A stretch of 24,106 nucleotides of DNA, taken from positions 1 through 24,106 of IMG/VR virus record IMGVR_UViG_3300017779_003251; one strand, 5' to 3'. Positions 1 to 8,528 of this stretch are shown piece by piece. Position numbers and translations under genes: made by a program. Numbering within the stretch: position 1 is the first letter of the stretch; the number at the start of each line of letters is the position of its first letter. Source of the DNA: a virus. Under the pieces are notes generated by a model. The model was not told the origin of the DNA, ran no database searches, and saw nothing but the letters and a program-made list of their open reading frames with translations.

Positions 1-3000
1 ACAGGTTCAAATCCTTGATCAGCAAATGATTGTTCAGATCCATCAACACTTGTCGCAGATATAGTTCTTACACGACCACCAACTGATGTGCCTGGTGGTG
101 TCATCGTAGTTACATTTGGTGTAATAGTTTCAAACTGTATGTTTTGTGTTGCTTTTACATTAGTTCCACCACCACGTTTTGAGGATGAGAAGAAACGATC
201 AGGTATAGATCCTCCACTTCTATCTGTGCCATCACTATTCATATCAACTTTAATATGATAGAAGTCTAGATCTTTGTCATTTGGAACAGTCGCAGCTGGA
301 CTATTCATGTCATGAATCTTGTTAATTCTTCGGAGAGAAACACCAGAAAATTCATATTTTCTAATTATATCTCCTGATGAATGACTTGATTGAACAGTGC
401 TATCAATACCTCTAGTTGTAACACCAGTAATAGAACCATTTGCAACGCCAGTGTAAGATAAAATCTCATCTCCGATAATCGCATATCCATAATTTGTTGT
501 TCCAACTCCAACTCCTTCAAATGTGGCAAAGTTAGATGATGAAACGACTGATATATCAGATGTTGCATCATTATCATAATCAACAGTTAATTTAGTCTCA
601 GGAACATCTGATTGAACATCAGACATCTTAACTAAATTATTAAATGCATGTAAACCATGAGCTCTATGATTAATTTTAAAATGTAATCCATCATTTGTTG
701 AATCAACATCAAAGGAACTGATTGTCACACCACTTCCAATATTACCGTCTGCTGTAACACCAAGACCAGTAGTTCCATCAAGTCCAAGAACAGCAGAACC
801 ATTATTAAATCCAACTGTTCCAACACCAGTGACAAAAGAACCTTGAATGTTATCAACAATTATACTGTTTCTTTCAGTGATCACTCCAACAGAAACAAGA
901 GCACCACTTCCATTTCCAAGACCCAATGTTCCAATTCCAAGAGTGTCTCCTTGTGCATAGTTTTTACCACCACCATTTGTGATAGTTACAAATCCAACTT
1001 CCCCATTATTAACAACAACATTAGCAATTGCTCCACTTCCCTCACCAGTTTGAGTCACAAGTGGTATGTCAGTGTACACTAAGAAACCACTGGAGGGAGT
1101 ATAACCAACTCCAGAATTAATGACACTCGTTTCAGTTGCAGCAACACCAGCAACATTAATCAGGGTTCCAGATGCATTTAGATTACCAAATTGACTAATT
1201 TTAACGCCAGGCACTAACCCAGCTGTATCTGGAATAGTGACTCCTAAACCAATAATTGCTTTTTTAGATAAAGAAGTGATTGGATTAGGTGCTAAAGTTG
1301 GAATCTCATCATTACCAGATGATAATTCTGAGTTGAAGAATCTACCCACAGATGGTTCTGTGTTAAACACAGCCCTTCTGATGGTAAACTTCATATCTTC
1401 ATACTGACTAGGATCCCATGTAGTACCATTCTGTGACTTGAATAGAGAACCTAAGTATGGTTGTTGACTAATTAATACCTGTTGCTCGTCTGGTAAATTC
1501 GCAGTTGATATATCAACTTCTCCCATTCTTGATATCCAACAGTTATAATTTTCTGCTGGAGTTACAAGAACCAAAGCATATTCCTGTTCACCAGTTAGAT
1601 ATATTGGTGATTCAAAGGTAAATGTAGTTGGAATTGATGCGTCTTCTGATACATTAACTTCACTTGGATCTTTAACAACAACACTAAATGGTAAGATCTT
1701 AGATGTTGGTAAACCAGTCTCAACAGTTCTAACTTGTAATGTAAGAGGTAATTCCTCATCTTTAGTTTGCATGAATACATCAACAGATGTGATGAATATA
1801 CCAGTGGTTTCATCAACACGGAATGTTTGTGCAAGAGGGTCATAATATTGAACACCTGTAACCGCAACTGATTGTCCAGCAGGGCCTTCAACTTTTCTTG
1901 TAATTCTATCATTTAGAACTCTTTGTTCCTCTGTTGACAATCTTTCAATTTGTGGAGTCTTAATACTTAATACTTGTTCTTGAACTGTATCTAACTCTCC
2001 CAATGACTTAAAGTTTGCTTCAGCAGATCCAGTCACAGTTCCAGAAACTGTAGAGTTTACTGGACTTGTAGTTAAACGAAGAGTTTTTGTACCAGTTTCA
2101 AATCTTGGATTTGCATCTATATTTGGATCTGGTATTTCAAAACATCCTTTTAAAAATCCTAAAGTATCAGTTATAAGTCTGACATTTGTTATTGTTGCCT
2201 CTGCACCACTTGTTTGACCAACAAGTTTCATTCCATTTTTGGAATGTCCAAAAAACTCACCTTGAACTTGTTGTGCAAGACTAAATGTATCAACGTTTAG
2301 AATCGTGGATGATGTAGAATATACAGTTGATATACCAGCTGCATTATCATAAGGGTTTAATGTGATAACTTTTGTTGGTGCATTGTATGGGCCTTCTTTA
2401 TGATTTGGTGTGGCAAGTCTAAATGTCATTGTATTTGTTGGCCCAGGCGCACCACTAAAGGAAGTTAGTGTTGTGCCTTTTACAGTTTCCCCAGTCTGAA
2501 ACACACCACTTGTCATACTAACTTCAAGTAATTTTGGTGTAGTAAATGAGGTTACATCAACATTATCAAAGTAAACATAGAAACGAGTTCTAGGTTTCAT
2601 GCGATGAGTTGTAATTTGAATATTCCTCTTTCTCATAAAAGGAATAATATCACGACTTAGTGTTCTATCTCCAAGAGATTGATTATTAATTGTTGGAGTA
2701 ACTTGGAATTGAATACCTTCTCTTGACTGTTCAGTTGTTGTTATAGTATCTTCAAATTTTTGACTAGTTCTTAAAACAGCATCAGTAATCTTACCAGCAC
2801 CTTTTGGAAGCCATTTTCCATTCAACTTCATTACCATTCCATAGTTGGCAATATGTTTAAGTTGAGATAGATCTGTGCCTGGTGGTAAATCTTTAGGATC
2901 AACTGTTCCTAACTGAGTTTCTGTTGTTTGTTCCCAAGTTTGTGTCACTGACTCAGATGTCCAGTTCGTTTCCCATGCACCCCAGTTAACTTCACTAAAT

Positions 3001-6000
3001 CCAGTCTGTTCATCAATACCTAACGTTGCAACTACGTTATCATATTGAGAAGTATCTACAGTGACATTCGCATCTACTCTCTTCGTATCCATCCAGATAT
3101 CAGAATCTGGTGAAATATCCATATCACCAGAGTAGTAAACAATTAAGAATGGGTTTACGTTTTCAACTCTTGAAGCATAAATTTGCTTCAACATTTCAGT
3201 CTCTGTATAATCTAAAGTTAAAAGTCTTCCTGATTTTTTAATATTTTCTCCATCAACGTCAGTGATATGATTAAGATCTAAAGTTGGATTTGCAGTTGTT
3301 CCAATACCAATAAATGATCTTGAACCAACAACCAAATCAAGACATGTTGTATAATGGCCAGGTCTTAGATACCCATTTTTTGCATCGGTACTAGCGGAGA
3401 AATCTGGATGTGCAATTTGATGAGCATTATGTTTTTTAAAGTTGTCTACAAAAAATCCTGACTTAAATCTATTCAATCCATTTGCATCAGTAATTGTTAA
3501 ATTTGCAGTATCAGTCTCAAGAAGAGATAATCGAGTATAGTATTCAACACTATTAAGTCTTTTTTCAAGTCTTCCAATGTCAGACATTGTAAAACGTTTA
3601 TGATTCGTACGAACCATTTTAATTTGATTTACATTATCAACAAATGGAGGCATTGATATTTTTGCAATCTCTATTGCATCACCAATTGTCTGAGGAAATT
3701 TTGGATCATCAGATGGGACACCTTGAAGATAAACGAAGTTACCAGTCTTATCTAAAAATAATTTATCATTTCTTCCTTGATAATAATTATAAGTTACAAT
3801 TAAAGTTTCATCTGGAACTAAAGGATCGGGAACGTTAGTTCCTGATGAGAAAGATCTTGATGCAAAGTCAAATGGAGATACTGTTGAACTAGTATTGTAT
3901 TCGGCAACTCTTGGCCTAACATCTATTAAATCGTTTACAGATTGTCCATAATTACGATCCACTGGAATTAATTCTTGCGAATCTGTAGGATAACTAGATG
4001 CAGTGAAAAAGTCTCCAGTATCATCAGATGTAACGAAGAAGTTTTTAAATACAATCTTTAATCTATTTGTAGGTGATTCAAATTCTTTCTTTCTCTCTAC
4101 AAAAGAATAATCATAATATGTTGGTTTGTGATTTACATCTAATAGATATTGATTTGTAATGTTACGATCACCAGAAGTGCTAGTAGTTAGCAACGCAGTA
4201 ACACCAGATCTTTCAGCTTTTATAGTTTCACCAATATTGAATGTATTTTGATTTAGTAATACAATTCCAAGTGTTGTAGTGTTTGGTTTCTCCACAACAA
4301 GAGCAATGGCATTACTATCTAATCCTGTTATTTTTTCCCCAACGATTAAATCTGAGTTATTGCCACTTGGGCCTGAATATGCTGTTAAGGTTAATGATGG
4401 TAAATCAGCATCACCAGAGTCATTTGATTCAAACACACCTAATAACTGACAAGCATCAGGAACATTTAATGAAATTTTACGATCTTGAACTCTGGTTCCG
4501 AATACTCTGTTAAATGTTAAACCATCATTTAAACTATTAGTTCCAATACCTGATGATGCTAAAGTTGAACGACTAATATTAATTACATTCGATTCGTTTA
4601 ATTTTTTAAGTTTGTTTTTAACTTTACTCTTTAAAACTGTTGCAAAAAGATTTGCCTTTCCAGAAACTGAACTCAATCCCACGAAAGTTACAGTTTTCTT
4701 ATCCGCAGCGATTTCAACCTGACTCTCTTTTAATGGTTCAATAGATCCCTCATTATAAGATATAAAATATCTTTCCTCATCAAATGGTTGAAAGAATAAA
4801 TCTGCACCAGCATTAGGTGAAGTAAATTGATTATTAGCGACTGTAATATCAGAATATTGTTTTCTAAGTTGAACCGTGGTAGTAGTTACATCTAAACTTT
4901 CAATATTATTATGTCGTACAGGAGTTAAAAGACTATTTTGGTCTAAATCAAATGATGTCTTGCGAAGTAAAAGATCATTTACATCAAGTGACCCTGCAAT
5001 TAATCCATCTAAGACTCCACCATTACAAACATCTGTAACTGATGCAACACCAACAACATTAATTTTTGAACCATCGGTTGATACACCAGTGATTCTATTA
5101 AATCTTGGAAGAGTTTCGCCAGGAACACTATAACTTACGATATTATTTGAAGTTATAATACCTGAGAAATTACTACCAGATGATGTAATAATACCAGCAT
5201 TTCCAGAGGTATTACTTAATCTTAAATTACCAGAAATTAAATTAGTAAGTTTAGTTCCACCATCAAGTAAAACATCTGCTTCAAATGTTGATATACCAAC
5301 AGCGCTCTTTAATGATTTGACATCATTGAATCCAAAAGAATCAACCTTAGTTATAACTCTTCCATCTTGAACACCATTTATTAAAATAGATTCATCTTTT
5401 AAAAATTTACCAGTAACATCAATTAAACTAAAATCTGTAACGTTAGTTGCAGAGGCTCTTACAAATCCTGTTGCACCACTTCTTGCACCTTGTATCTGAT
5501 CTGATGCAGTTAATGAAGTAATCGCAGTTGCAACTTTGACATCTGTGAATGTCTTTACATCAAACAAACGAGTTTCATACTGTGTCGATGAATTTACAAA
5601 ACTTGCAGATTGTGCTTTAAAATCATAAAGTCTTGCAAGACCTATCTCAGATCCACCACCATCTCTTCTTTTGTCAAGTAACGAAACTGTTGCAGTTGTG
5701 CCTATTCCCAAACTTGGAGATCCGAAAACGTTATTTACAAATAAAGGATCACCAGTTGTATAACTGACAGCTTCTTGTTCTACAGTTTTAGTTGTTCTTG
5801 GTTTTGGAACATCAATAAAACTTGTTGATATTTTTTCAATTGAATATCCTTTTATATACGCTTTTCCAGGCGATACTTGCATTACCATTAAATCTTTTGA
5901 TGGTATGTTACCCTGATTTGTTTTTTGTTCTGATGAGTAAATTCCTTTGTTTCCGATAGAATCATTCAAAGATTCTTTTGCAAAAACTTCAAAAGGTTTT

Positions 6001-6932
6001 ACATAGTAATCTCCAGATTCATCATAAGTCCTTTTGGCTAATCTATCATTAAGAAGATTATACTGTGTATCTTTTACAAAAGTTTGTAACTCACCACCTT
6101 GAACACGAGCAATCTCAATGAAGTTTTGATCATTAGTATCATCAAGACCTTTTTTCATCAAACTGATATTGATTTGAAGACGATCAGCGCCAGGAGCAGC
6201 AAAGTTTGTGAATCCTGATGCGTTATCATTTAATGATGGATCTTCATCAGCACTAATAAAGTCCTCTTGAACATCAAATCCAATTCTATAGGATGGAGTG
6301 CCACCATATTGATCTAGTATTAGAGTTTCACTTTGAACCTGAGCAAAAGTTCCACGAATAAAATATACACCCTCTCCTATTGACATTGCAGAACCAGTTG
6401 CAGTCGCACCAAATGCTAAAGTGTTTGCAAATGGTTCACTCGCAGCAATGACACTTGCACCATAAATAATGTCTTTACTTGCAGATAAACTCTCACCATC
6501 ATCAAATTTTTCAGTGGTAAAGTCATCACCAGATTTTTCATACTTTATGTAAAGTGTTAAATTACCTCTATCTGAGTCTTCTTTTGATAATATTTTTTTA
6601 ATCGTTGCAGTTACACCTGATCTTGCACCTGTGATTCTTAAACCAACTAATTGACTTGCATATAATGATACTGGAATACCTAAAAACGCATCTTCAATTT
6701 GAACACATGTAAAGTTATTATCATAACTTAAGTTGCCTGGAATTACTTTAGAACCCTCTTTGAAAAAATGAGTACCAAACTGTTCAATCTGATTCTGTAG
6801 AATCGACTGTAAGGCACTTAGTTCTCGTGCCTGAACTGGAGATCCTGGCTTAAAAAGAACTCTATAAAAGTTTTTATTCTTATCAAAATCGTCAAAATAT
6901 GGCGATACGTTTAGATTAGTTTCCTGTGGCAT
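1..6932 (-). CDS. DUF4815-type giant virion structural protein, 3' end beyond window
   Basis: The reading frame starts at ATG 6932-6930 and stays open to the left edge, giving at least 2310 residues with no stop. The N-terminus (residues 12-66) has the DUF4815 hallmark: a YFDDFD-type opening, VLFKPG, then QARELSALQSILQNQIEQFG. A central segment (about 3370-3620) reads RLEKRLNSVEYYTRLSLLE and then GFFVDNF, possibly a helical or coiled stretch. A later conserved block has YYDPLAQTF (about 1821-1850) followed by NYNCWISRMGE (about 1525-1555), a signature I associate with this family in marine T4-like phages. Nearer the left edge are a GxGY beta-repeat block and an RG/HSSGD module ending in GVSLRRIN. 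It starts 6 bases after the gp8 stop with only an AAAGAA element upstream, so it is probably translated from the gp8 transcript. Family assignment is from remembered motifs; a role as peripheral baseplate or fibre-like protein is inference. No enzyme motif was seen. Confidence 0.85.
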   Translation of the reverse strand, partial: MPQETNLNVSPYFDDFDKNKNFYRVLFKPGSPVQARELSALQSILQNQIEQFGTHFFKEGSKVIPGNLSYDNNFTCVQIEDAFLGIPVSLYASQLVGLRITGARSGVTATIKKILSKEDSDRGNLTLYIKYEKSGDDFTTEKFDDGESLSASKDIIYGASVIAASEPFANTLAFGATATGSAMSIGEGVYFIRGTFAQVQSETLILDQYGGTPSYRIGFDVQEDFISADEDPSLNDNASGFTNFAAPGADRLQINISLMKKGLDDTNDQNFIEIARVQGGELQTFVKDTQYNLLNDRLAKRTYDESGDYYVKPFEVFAKESLNDSIGNKGIYSSEQKTNQGNIPSKDLMVMQVSPGKAYIKGYSIEKISTSFIDVPKPRTTKTVEQEAVSYTTGDPLFVNNVFGSPSLGIGTTATVSLLDKRRDGGGSEIGLARLYDFKAQSASFVNSSTQYETRLFDVKTFTDVKVATAITSLTASDQIQGARSGATGFVRASATNVTDFSLIDVTGKFLKDESILINGVQDGRVITKVDSFGFNDVKSLKSAVGISTFEADVLLDGGTKLTNLISGNLRLSNTSGNAGIITSSGSNFSGIITSNNIVSYSVPGETLPRFNRITGVSTDGSKINVVGVASVTDVCNGGVLDGLIAGSLDVNDLLLRKTSFDLDQNSLLTPVRHNNIESLDVTTTTVQLRKQYSDITVANNQFTSPNAGADLFFQPFDEERYFISYNEGSIEPLKESQVEIAADKKTVTFVGLSSVSGKANLFATVLKSKVKNKLKKLNESNVINISRSTLASSGIGTNSLNDGLTFNRVFGTRVQDRKISLNVPDACQLLGVFESNDSGDADLPSLTLTAYSGPSGNNSDLIVGEKITGLDSNAIALVVEKPNTTTLGIVLLNQNTFNIGETIKAERSGVTALLTTSTSGDRNITNQYLLDVNHKPTYYDYSFVERKKEFESPTNRLKIVFKNFFVTSDDTGDFFTASSYPTDSQELIPVDRNYGQSVNDLIDVRPRVAEYNTSSTVSPFDFASRSFSSGTNVPDPLVPDETLIVTYNYYQGRNDKLFLDKTGNFVYLQGVPSDDPKFPQTIGDAIEIAKISMPPFVDNVNQIKMVRTNHKRFTMSDIGRLEKRLNSVEYYTRLSLLETDTANLTITDANGLNRFKSGFFVDNFKKHNAHQIAHPDFSASTDAKNGYLRPGHYTTCLDLVVGSRSFIGIGTTANPTLDLNHITDVDGENIKKSGRLLTLDYTETEMLKQIYASRVENVNPFLIVYYSGDMDISPDSDIWMDTKRVDANVTVDTSQYDNVVATLGIDEQTGFSEVNWGAWETNWTSESVTQTWEQTTETQLGTVDPKDLPPGTDLSQLKHIANYGMVMKLNGKWLPKGAGKITDAVLRTSQKFEDTITTTEQSREGIQFQVTPTINNQSLGDRTLSRDIIPFMRKRNIQITTHRMKPRTRFYVYFDNVDVTSFTTPKLLEVSMTSGVFQTGETVKGTTLTSFSGAPGPTNTMTFRLATPNHKEGPYNAPTKVITLNPYDNAAGISTVYSTSSTILNVDTFSLAQQVQGEFFGHSKNGMKLVGQTSGAEATITNVRLITDTLGFLKGCFEIPDPNIDANPRFETGTKTLRLTTSPVNSTVSGTVTGSAEANFKSLGELDTVQEQVLSIKTPQIERLSTEEQRVLNDRITRKVEGPAGQSVAVTGVQYYDPLAQTFRVDETTGIFITSVDVFMQTKDEELPLTLQVRTVETGLPTSKILPFSVVVKDPSEVNVSEDASIPTTFTFESPIYLTGEQEYALVLVTPAENYNCWISRMGEVDISTANLPDEQQVLISQQPYLGSLFKSQNGTTWDPSQYEDMKFTIRRAVFNTEPSVGRFFNSELSSGNDEIPTLAPNPITSLSKKAIIGLGVTIPDTAGLVPGVKISQFGNLNASGTLINVAGVAATETSVINSGVGYTPSSGFLVYTDIPLVTQTGEGSGAIANVVVNNGEVGFVTITNGGGKNYAQGDTLGIGTLGLGNGSGALVSVGVITERNSIIVDNIQGSFVTGVGTVGFNNGSAVLGLDGTTGLGVTADGNIGSGVTISSFDVDSTNDGLHFKINHRAHGLHAFNNLVKMSDVQSDVPETKLTVDYDNDATSDISVVSSSNFATFEGVGVGTTNYGYAIIGDEILSYTGVANGSITGVTTRGIDSTVQSSHSSGDIIRKYEFSGVSLRRINKIHDMNSPAATVPNDKDLDFYHIKVDMNSDGTDRSGGSIPDRFFSSSKRGGGTNVKATQNIQFETITPNVTTMTPPGTSVGGRVRTISATSVDGSEQSFADQGFEP
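310..480 (-). other. RG/HSSGD structural module in the DUF4815 protein
   Basis: The translation reads GDEILSYTG, then a TRG turn, then SSHSSGDIIRKYEFSGVSLR. Related segments lie in gp7 at 20223-20291 (NEIITYTGIGTTSFTGCIRG) and 11025-11185 (NDEFMKI, VRRGR, NHSAGDTVTKFLG). The pattern is a short acidic/Glu-Ile strand, an Arg-Gly turn and an HSxGD strand. This looks like a reused beta module rather than a catalytic site. Confidence 0.5.
880..1145 (-). repeat. GxGY beta-repeat pair in the DUF4815 protein
   Basis: Two consecutive units can be read: INSGVGYTPSSG, a short strand, a GSGAIANVVV strand, then VTITNGGGKNYAQGD and GSGALVSVGV. The consensus is ItnGGxGY, a run of hydrophobic/Pro residues, GxGxxAxxxV, then GxVxxVxItnGG. 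Equivalent units occur in gp8 (7623-7862) and gp7 (five clusters). The boundaries are approximate because the unit was delimited by eye. Confidence 0.65.
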
Positions 6933-6938
6933 GATTCT

Positions 6939-8498
6939 TTAAAATTCCAGTACGATCTTGATGTCTTCTTTCTGCTGTGAACTGCGAGTAACAGCAGCTC
7001 TGTTATCAACGTAAATGATATCACCGCTATATTTTTCAACCTCTGGGTTAGCAACACCTTTTACAAAACTCATCCCTAAGTTATAAGTCCTACTATTTAT
7101 TGAGGTAGAAAGACCAGGCTGTAGGGAAGTTCCGAAATTGGTATCTATATTTAGATTACTTGTTCCACCAAATATAGTCGTTCCCGCTCCAGTTGCAGGG
7201 TCAGCGTTAAATCTGAATAATTCGTATCCGTATGTAGGTGCAGTTCCGTTTGTTGATATTGCAAGTCTACGATCTTGCCAATATTTGAGAACTCCAGTTG
7301 TAGCGTCATAATTTATGACTCTACCAACAGCTGTTGAACCAATACCAATTTCTTGAGTAACCTCTGCGTCAGATGTAAAGGTTGCGGTTGTTGATCCAGC
7401 ACCAGTTAATTTCAATGCATAAACAGCACTCGCTTTTGAAAGTGTAAGTTTATTATCTGAACCAAATGCTAGAGGATCTCTACAAAGACCTACACGAGCA
7501 AACTGATTTCCCACAATAAAGTCGGGATTTGATGCATCATTTTCTAAACGAGAATATATTAGAACACGATTTGCACCTAATTCTTTATATACATCAGCAC
7601 CATGTCCATCTTGAGGAGGAACAATAACGTTAAATGCTGCATCTGTGGAACCTGATGGGTTTGTTAGTCCAACATCACTTAGTCCAACAGTTCCAAACGT
7701 GTAATTAGAACCACCGTTAGTTATTTCAACTGAATCTATCTTACCAGCAGCGTTTACCACAACAGAACACCTACCACCACTTCCATCACCCTTGATAGGA
7801 ACGTTATTATAAGTTGCAGCAGTTCCATAACCAACACCACGATTCGTGATTGTGACAATCTTCAACTGTCCACTCGTTGAAGCGTTATTTCTAACTGCAG
7901 CAACATCATTGTTAGTTGACCAACTTTGAGGTAGAGGTATGAAACTTGTTGAATCAAATTTAATAATACTATTTGGGTCGATTGTAAATAGATACTTCCA
8001 AATGTATCCGTCTCCAGATGCACCAGCAGATCTTGGTTCTAAATCTGTGAATAATGGTTCGTCAAGAGATGGTCTTCCCGATGTGTTTTCTGGGTTTGTA
8101 CCATTTTGTAGACAAACATAAACACGGAAGTTTTGATTCATTACATAATAATTTGTGTCATACAAATTAGTTGAACTAGTTTGCGGTGACAAGTTAGATC
8201 GAGAGTAATCGTCTCGATACATTTCATATGTTGTACCTGATGACCAAGTTATTTTTCTAACGACTCTTGCAATATCATCTGAATTCAACTTCTTGAGTGC
8301 GATCATTGTATCCCAATAATCTCTCTCCTCACTAAAAGAGTCTTTTGGTGATGGTGGATTTTCACTCCAATCTGACTGAAAATCTGCTGGGTTAGGGAGA
8401 CCAATCCACGCATAATAACTATTCGTAGTTGAAGCTATCCCCGCTACAAAATTCTCAGAGTTTAATATTCGCAGTTGATCAGTTATAATTGCTGACAT
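6939..8498 (-). CDS. 8: baseplate wedge protein gp8
   Basis: A 519-residue homologue of T4 gp8, a component of the baseplate wedge. Residues 162-171 (GDGYIWKYLF) match the T4 GDGYVWEYLF core, and the C-terminus (SGDIIYVDNR at 491-500, ending in IKIVLEF) parallels T4 SGEMIYMENR ... INILFTF. The N-terminal half keeps the expected pattern, including YRDDYSR and NFRVYVCLQNG before the GDGY block. T4 gp8 has 334 residues; much of the excess lies at about 213-292, where two GxGY beta-repeat units are inserted, and at about 310-480. The ATG at 8498 is 22 bases downstream of a perfect late promoter in the 30-base gap after gp7. There is no clear Shine-Dalgarno sequence, only A-rich leader. The gene order gp6-gp7-gp8 supports the call. 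Confidence 0.92.
   Translation of the reverse strand: MSAIITDQLRILNSENFVAGIASTTNSYYAWIGLPNPADFQSDWSENPPSPKDSFSEERDYWDTMIALKKLNSDDIARVVRKITWSSGTTYEMYRDDYSRSNLSPQTSSTNLYDTNYYVMNQNFRVYVCLQNGTNPENTSGRPSLDEPLFTDLEPRSAGASGDGYIWKYLFTIDPNSIIKFDSTSFIPLPQSWSTNNDVAAVRNNASTSGQLKIVTITNRGVGYGTAATYNNVPIKGDGSGGRCSVVVNAAGKIDSVEITNGGSNYTFGTVGLSDVGLTNPSGSTDAAFNVIVPPQDGHGADVYKELGANRVLIYSRLENDASNPDFIVGNQFARVGLCRDPLAFGSDNKLTLSKASAVYALKLTGAGSTTATFTSDAEVTQEIGIGSTAVGRVINYDATTGVLKYWQDRRLAISTNGTAPTYGYELFRFNADPATGAGTTIFGGTSNLNIDTNFGTSLQPGLSTSINSRTYNLGMSFVKGVANPEVEKYSGDIIYVDNRAAVTRSSQQKEDIKIVLEF
7623..7862 (-). repeat. GxGY beta-repeat insertion in gp8
   Basis: Residues about 213-292 read as two units: KIVTITNRGVGYGTAATY, a GDGSGGRCSVVV strand, then KIDSVEITNGGSNYTFG and an AAFNVIVPP strand. 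I see no counterpart in remembered T4 gp8, in which the GDGY core is followed directly by the rest of the protein. The same unit recurs in the genes on either side, gp7 and the DUF4815 protein. Confidence 0.65.
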
Positions 8499-8520
8499 TT
8501 TATCAATGACTTTTTGTTTT

Positions 8521-8528
8521 TATTTATA
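8521..8528 (-). promoter_or_regulatory. T4-type late promoter for gp8
   Basis: Read on the minus strand, the sequence is TATAAATA followed by AAAAC, a perfect match to the T4 late promoter element recognised by the gp55 sigma factor with gp33/gp45. It sits immediately after the gp7 stop codon (8531-8529) in the only gap between gp7 and gp8. With initiation a few bases downstream, the gp8 leader would be under 20 nt. The other perfect copy, before gp25, has the same AAAAC extension. Confidence 0.85.

Noticed and set aside
843-1082. Plus-strand and alternative-frame open frames of 60-130 codons throughout the window
   Set aside because: All lie inside the large minus-strand genes, lack family motifs, and have composition expected from the antisense or shifted frame of repetitive Gly/Ser/Thr coding sequence.
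7094-7101. AATAAATA on the minus strand inside gp8, resembling a relaxed late promoter
   Set aside because: One mismatch to TATAAATA, deep inside coding sequence, with no gene start close downstream; expected by chance in AT-rich DNA.
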